Translations under genes and position numbers: made by a program
Source: Candidatus Poribacteria bacterium
GTDB lineage: Bacteria > Poribacteria > WGA-4E > WGA-3G
Length of the DNA: 37,694 nucleotides
Direction of reading: 5' to 3'
Assembly: GCA_022827225.1 (NCBI GenBank)
Contig: JAJDTJ010000022.1
Coordinates: forward strand, 1 to 37,694
Part shown: positions 34,114 through 37,694 of the stretch, piece after piece
Layout of the letters: each line of letters opens with the position of its first letter
How positions within the stretch are numbered: the stretch's first letter is position 1
Notes under the pieces: generated by a model
What the model was told of the DNA's origin: nothing
The model's database searches: none
Seen by the model: only the letters and a program-made list of their open reading frames with translations

Positions 34114-34226
34114 GTCCGATCTGCTCCTCTTTGATACCCGAATGCAATCTAAGGTGGTTCCAAACCATTCGTGCTGTGTGTAACTGATTGTTGACGGTTT
34201 CCGACTACCCACAACGCAAAAATGGC

Positions 34227-34255
34227 TTGCATCTTTAACGTTATTGTGCTATAAT
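34227..34255 (+). promoter_or_regulatory. Promoter of the mqnE-mqnA-fur unit
   Basis: TTGCAT (34227-34232), a 17-base spacer and TATAAT (34250-34255) with an extended -10 TGC. The leader to ATG 34357 is about 95 bases. The -35 is weak but the extended -10 compensates. Confidence 0.6.
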
Positions 34256-34356
34256 AATACCTTGAGTAAGAGACAAGCGTCAAGCAATTTTTTCGTTATG
34301 ATCGCGAATTGCCTTGTGAACTTCGTCCCAAAGTTGATAACCTATCAGGAAAAATA

Positions 34357-35493
34357 ATGGAAAACTATAACTGCTTTACGGACCCTAAATTACCTGCCAT
34401 TTATGAAAAAGTCAAGGCAGAACAACGGCTCTCCTTTGAGGAGGGGGTCACACTTTACGAAAGCTCGGATATTACTGGCGTCGGTTTTATTGCCAACCAT
34501 GTCCGTGAACGTTTAAATGGGAACGTTGCTTATTATAACATCAACCAGCATATTGATTATTCAAATGTCTGTATCCTCCATGCTCGGTGCCATTTTTGTG
34601 CTTTTGCCCGAAAAAATATGCAGACCGAAGGCGCCTGGGAAATGAGCGTTGATGAATTTTTAGACAAAGCGATGTATTCTATAGAACACGGATGCACCGA
34701 AATCCACAGTGTCGGTGGATTGCATCCGAAACTGCCGTTTGACTACTACCTCGACATTATCCGTGGGCTTAAGGAACGGATGCCGCAGGTACACCTCAAA
34801 TTCTTTACGGCTGTCGAAATTCATCACTTTTCTCGTATCTTTAAAATGTCTATGGAGGAGGTTTTAAGGCAGCTACGGGAGGCGGGCCTGGATTCCTTGC
34901 CCGGCGGTGGTGCTGAAATTTTCGCTGAGGAGACGCGCGAGAAAATTTGCCCCGGTAAACTCAGCGCAGACGGATGGTTAGAGGTCCACGACATCGCGCA
35001 TCGTCTCGGCATTTCGACGAATGCAACGATGCTTTACGGGCACCTCGAAACAAACGAGGATCGGGTGGATCATCTCATCCGATTACGGGAGCAGCAAGAT
35101 AAGTCTGGCGGTTTTGTAACGTTCATCCCGCTCGCTTTTCACCCCTTGAATACCCGTATGGCGTATCTGCCTTCGACGACCGGTTTAACGGACCTTCGGA
35201 ACATTGCTGTTGCGCGGCTTATGCTCGATAATGTTCCGCATATTAAAGTGTATTGGATTATGACCGGCTTGAAAACTGCGCAGGTCGCACTCCGTTTCGG
35301 ATCCGATGATATTGATGGCACGGTGACCGAGGAGAAAATTACGCACATGGCGGGTGCGGACACGCCAGAGGCTGTCTCCGTTTCGGCACTCATACACCTC
35401 ATTGAAGAGGCCGGTTTCGTTCCAGTTGAGCGAGATACGCTCTACAATGAAATTATTCGAGAGGGGAACCAGTGGTACAGAAAAGTCGCTTAA
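34357..35493 (+). CDS. mqnE: Aminofutalosine synthase (radical SAM)
   Basis: The 378-residue protein matches MqnE, which joins the chorismate-derived dehydratase product to SAM to give aminofutalosine in the futalosine menaquinone pathway. Family blocks include LSFEEGVTLYES, GGGAEIF, NATMLYGHLET and FIPLAFHPLNT, and a C-terminal PVERDTLYNE. The cluster cysteines are Cys72, Cys78 and Cys81, giving CX5CX2C where CX3CX2C is usual. ATG 34357 with AGGA upstream is chosen. Its end overlaps the mqnA start by 22 bases. The closely related MqnC is excluded because GGGAEIF and the DTLYNE tail fit MqnE. Confidence 0.92.
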   Translation: MENYNCFTDPKLPAIYEKVKAEQRLSFEEGVTLYESSDITGVGFIANHVRERLNGNVAYYNINQHIDYSNVCILHARCHFCAFARKNMQTEGAWEMSVDEFLDKAMYSIEHGCTEIHSVGGLHPKLPFDYYLDIIRGLKERMPQVHLKFFTAVEIHHFSRIFKMSMEEVLRQLREAGLDSLPGGGAEIFAEETREKICPGKLSADGWLEVHDIAHRLGISTNATMLYGHLETNEDRVDHLIRLREQQDKSGGFVTFIPLAFHPLNTRMAYLPSTTGLTDLRNIAVARLMLDNVPHIKVYWIMTGLKTAQVALRFGSDDIDGTVTEEKITHMAGADTPEAVSVSALIHLIEEAGFVPVERDTLYNEIIREGNQWYRKVA

Positions 35494-36311
35494 GGGTCGG
35501 TGCGGTCTCGTTCTTGAACACGAAACCGCTCATTTATCCGCTTCTGAAAAAAGAGATACAGGCGGATATCGCACTTAGCCTTGATGTGCCGAGCAGCGTC
35601 GCAGCACGTTTAAGTGATAGCAGACTCGATGTCGGACTCATCCCGATTATTGAGTATTTTCGAGCGAACCCATCGGGTACGAATTACTGTATTCTACCCG
35701 ATATATCCATTGCATCGAACGGTGGTGTCCAAAGCATCCAACTGTTTAGCCGGGTGCCGGTACCCGAGATCCGACGGATCGCACTTGATACGAGTTCCCG
35801 CAGCTCCGTCGCCTTACTGAAGGTCTTGCTCGCTGAAAAGTACGGCATCGCGCCAGCTTTCACAATGTGCGCGCCGACGGTCAATCCGAGCACAGCACTC
35901 CAAAACCGTCAATATCCGCCGTTTGAAGCGGTCCTCCTCATTGGGGACCCCGCACTCAGACACCTCGGAACAACCGAATATAGTGTTGACCTCGGTGAAG
36001 CGTGGTATAAGTTAACCGGACTTCCATTCGTTTATGCATGTTGGGTCGCAAGAGAGGACGCATCTCTCGGAGATCTACCGCAAATCTTACTGCGATCAAA
36101 GGAACGGGGGATCGCCCAAATCCCAGAAATCGCACAGACTGAGTCGCGAAAGTTAGGGTTACCGGAACCGCTCTGTCTCGACTATCTGCAAAATCGTATC
36201 AATTACGACCTTGACGCATCTACGATCGCCGGTATCGAACTTTTTTATAAGTTCGCCGTAAAAAACAATCTTGCACCGCCGTGCCGCTCTCTTAATTTAA
36301 TTTCTAATTAA
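35472..36311 (+). CDS. mqnA: Chorismate dehydratase
   Basis: The 279-residue protein begins RVGAVSFLNTKPL, a signature of MqnA, which converts chorismate to 3-[(1-carboxyvinyl)oxy]benzoate, the substrate of MqnE. The periplasmic-binding-protein-like fold and length fit, and no signal peptide is present. The start is GTG at 35472, preceded by GAGAGGGGAA, inside the end of mqnE, so translation is coupled. The later pathway genes mqnB/C/D are not seen in this window. Confidence 0.93.
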   Translation: MVQKSRLRVGAVSFLNTKPLIYPLLKKEIQADIALSLDVPSSVAARLSDSRLDVGLIPIIEYFRANPSGTNYCILPDISIASNGGVQSIQLFSRVPVPEIRRIALDTSSRSSVALLKVLLAEKYGIAPAFTMCAPTVNPSTALQNRQYPPFEAVLLIGDPALRHLGTTEYSVDLGEAWYKLTGLPFVYACWVAREDASLGDLPQILLRSKERGIAQIPEIAQTESRKLGLPEPLCLDYLQNRINYDLDASTIAGIELFYKFAVKNNLAPPCRSLNLISN

Positions 36312-36325
36312 AGGGGACTCAGGAA

Positions 36326-36826
36326 ATGGGAACCACTGAAAAATCCTCTGATGATACCGAGATGATAAAACAGTTTGAGGACTACCTCAAAAGTTGTGGA
36401 CTCCGTATGACCCAGACGCGCTTGGATGTCTTAAACCAAGTCTTTGACTATCCGGGGCATTTTCAGACGGAAGACCTCTTGGTGCAGATGCGTCGGAACG
36501 GCTACTTGGTGTCGCGACCGACGATCTATCGAACGCTGCCTTTGCTGGTAAAAAGTGGACTCTTAACAGAGTTTATTGATGCCCAGAAAAATACTCGCTA
36601 TGAGAGCATTCACTCGCTCCGGGAACATGCACACCTCATTTGTCTGCGATGTAATCAGATCGTTGAGTTTAAAGAACCCGAGATTGATGCCTTACAGAAG
36701 GCGGTTTGTGAAGCACACAACTTTAAAGCCGTGCGCTTCCGTAATGAGATCATCGGCTATTGTGCCGAATGCCAAGCAGAATTAGAGCCGAAGACTTCTG
36801 ATAGTGACGATGAAACTACCGCTTAA
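36326..36826 (+). CDS. Fur-family transcriptional regulator
   Basis: The 166-residue protein has the Fur winged helix (HTH around 45-75, SRPTIYRTLPLL) and the dimerisation domain with the structural zinc site Cys106-x-x-Cys109 and Cys146-x-x-Cys149, plus His101/His103 in HAHLIC. It could be Fur, Zur or PerR; the regulatory-site residues do not decide it by eye. It starts 15 bases after mqnA, so it is probably co-transcribed. Its end overlaps the convergent gene by 11 bases. Confidence 0.9.
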   Translation: MGTTEKSSDDTEMIKQFEDYLKSCGLRMTQTRLDVLNQVFDYPGHFQTEDLLVQMRRNGYLVSRPTIYRTLPLLVKSGLLTEFIDAQKNTRYESIHSLREHAHLICLRCNQIVEFKEPEIDALQKAVCEAHNFKAVRFRNEIIGYCAECQAELEPKTSDSDDETTA

Positions 36827-37508
36827 GCCTGCCCCACGTTGTGGTTAGCAATCCGTCCGGCTCCACCGACAATGTTTTCTTTGCTGCTTTTTGATAATCC
36901 TCATCGGTGGGTGCGTATTCCAAGTCACTCGACCAACAGAAAACGTCGTACTGAACTTGGAGCGAGCTTTGCCGCCACCAGATTATCATAACGTTTTCAC
37001 CGTCTTGTAATTCGTTAATCGTGCCAGCATCCTGTCCGAAATCACCGGTCCGCATCCATGTCCATGCGGGGACATTTTCTTCAAAGATAATATGATCTGG
37101 TCGGATAAAGACAGGTTTGTTTTTTGGAATCACGTTGCCATCGTCGCCTAAAACCCACAACCAATCCGAGTGGTTGCTCGGATTAATGAGGCGACCAATG
37201 AAACGCCATTCCCCGGCTTCTCCACCTGCCCGACTGATGTCGAACCTGTAGAGTATCCATCCGTCTCTGCCAGTGTTTGTGACAATATCGCCGAACGCAC
37301 CGTCAGCAGGGTCTACCGCCTTTTCACCTTTGCCCAATTTATAGGCATCTTCGGAATCCCTTTCATCAAAGGCTTCCGCTTCAAACCAAATCTGTTCACC
37401 TTTTCCGTATTCAGAGACTTTGAATTCTTCCACGGCAAAGCCTGTAAACGGCTGCATCAGCAGCAAGCAGACAGCGAAGCTGAGTGTTAATTGACATTTC
37501 TGAAGCAT
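36816..37508 (-). CDS. Secreted carbohydrate-binding-like protein with TTWGRLK tail
   Basis: The 230-residue protein has a signal peptide (about 1-25, TGFA cleavage) and a CBM6/35-like jelly roll (about 35-205) marked by IWFEAEAFDERD, DGWILYRFDI and GENVMIIWW. It ends in VEPDGLLTTTWGRLKR, the same tail in the same register as the two LamG-like proteins. AGGAGG lies seven bases before the ATG. It is convergent with the Fur gene, overlapping by 11 bases. The ligand is unknown; binding of glycan or mucin-like material is inferred from the fold. Confidence 0.75.
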   Translation of the reverse strand: MLQKCQLTLSFAVCLLLMQPFTGFAVEEFKVSEYGKGEQIWFEAEAFDERDSEDAYKLGKGEKAVDPADGAFGDIVTNTGRDGWILYRFDISRAGGEAGEWRFIGRLINPSNHSDWLWVLGDDGNVIPKNKPVFIRPDHIIFEENVPAWTWMRTGDFGQDAGTINELQDGENVMIIWWRQSSLQVQYDVFCWSSDLEYAPTDEDYQKAAKKTLSVEPDGLLTTTWGRLKR

Positions 37509-37694
37509 CGTTCATCCTCCTCAATGTTGTTTTCAAACAATGTAAAAAAGTTAAACTGACATTTATCAAAGTTATTGTCACACTGCTGAAGGCGTTGCCT
37601 CAGCACGGGGCGTGTTATGAAAATGCGTTTTGTTTTCAAAAAGGTTCTTGATTTTTAGCGCATGAGATGGCATTCTAAGAGGTATCCAAACTTC

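Noticed and set aside
1..37694. CRISPR arrays, tRNA or rRNA genes, prophage
   Set aside because: No regularly spaced direct repeats, no tRNA T-loop consensus in a plausible fold, no rRNA sequence and no phage structural gene were seen.

Overview
The window looks like a chromosomal segment of a Gram-negative, sponge- or marine-associated bacterium, most likely a member of Candidatus Poribacteria or a close relative. The assignment rests on the mix of families: several phytanoyl-CoA dioxygenase (PhyH) paralogues, secreted LamG/DUF1080-like and carbohydrate-binding-like proteins, TPR proteins, solitary TIM-barrel isomerases and amidohydrolases, and the futalosine menaquinone route. This is judged from family content, not from a search. 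No rRNA or tRNA gene, CRISPR array or prophage was seen.

Left part (1-7,860). Minus-strand genes include a small two-TM protein with SLATT-like topology, a beta-class DNA adenine methyltransferase whose 3' end is frameshifted and truncated, an alpha/beta hydrolase, and an overlapping gene pair resembling PhnY and PhnZ (oxidative cleavage of 2-aminoethylphosphonate-type phosphonates). A secreted metallophosphoesterase follows. Next comes a tnpA-less IS200/IS605-type element with an intact TnpB and recognisable left and right end hairpins.

Middle (7,960-21,020). A glycosyltransferase and a SPASM-type radical SAM gene form a plus-strand pair. A long minus-strand cluster then holds a secreted DUF1326 protein, four tandem PhyH dioxygenases (three of them tightly coupled) and an M48 metalloprotease lipoprotein. 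After it come a lipoprotein/outer-membrane-barrel pair, a CarboxypepD_reg membrane protein, and a BMP-type solute-binding protein with its ABC ATPase but no permeases in the window. The ATPase gene overlaps an amidohydrolase gene.

Right part (21,250-37,510). The plus strand has two tandem secreted LamG-like paralogues, a TPR protein, a small membrane protein, a UbiD-family decarboxylase, a thioredoxin-reductase-like flavoprotein and DNA polymerase I. An RRM RNA-binding protein follows, behind a perfect sigma-70 promoter and a roughly 350-nt leader. The minus strand then has trpS, a SAM hydrolase (DUF62) and a TIM-barrel isomerase. The plus-strand mqnE-mqnA-fur cluster meets a convergent gene for a secreted carbohydrate-binding-like protein.

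The most unusual signals are: (i) an identical-register C-terminal tail, V[DE]xxxxL[AT]TTWGR[LI]K, on three secreted proteins of two different folds, a candidate undescribed sorting or processing tag; (ii) a textbook terminator lying inside the signal-sequence codons of the TPR gene; (iii) the PhnY/PhnZ-like pair; (iv) the PhyH tandem array; (v) a CX5CX2C cluster motif in MqnE; (vi) a 19-nt block (-35 plus spacer) shared exactly by two distant promoters.
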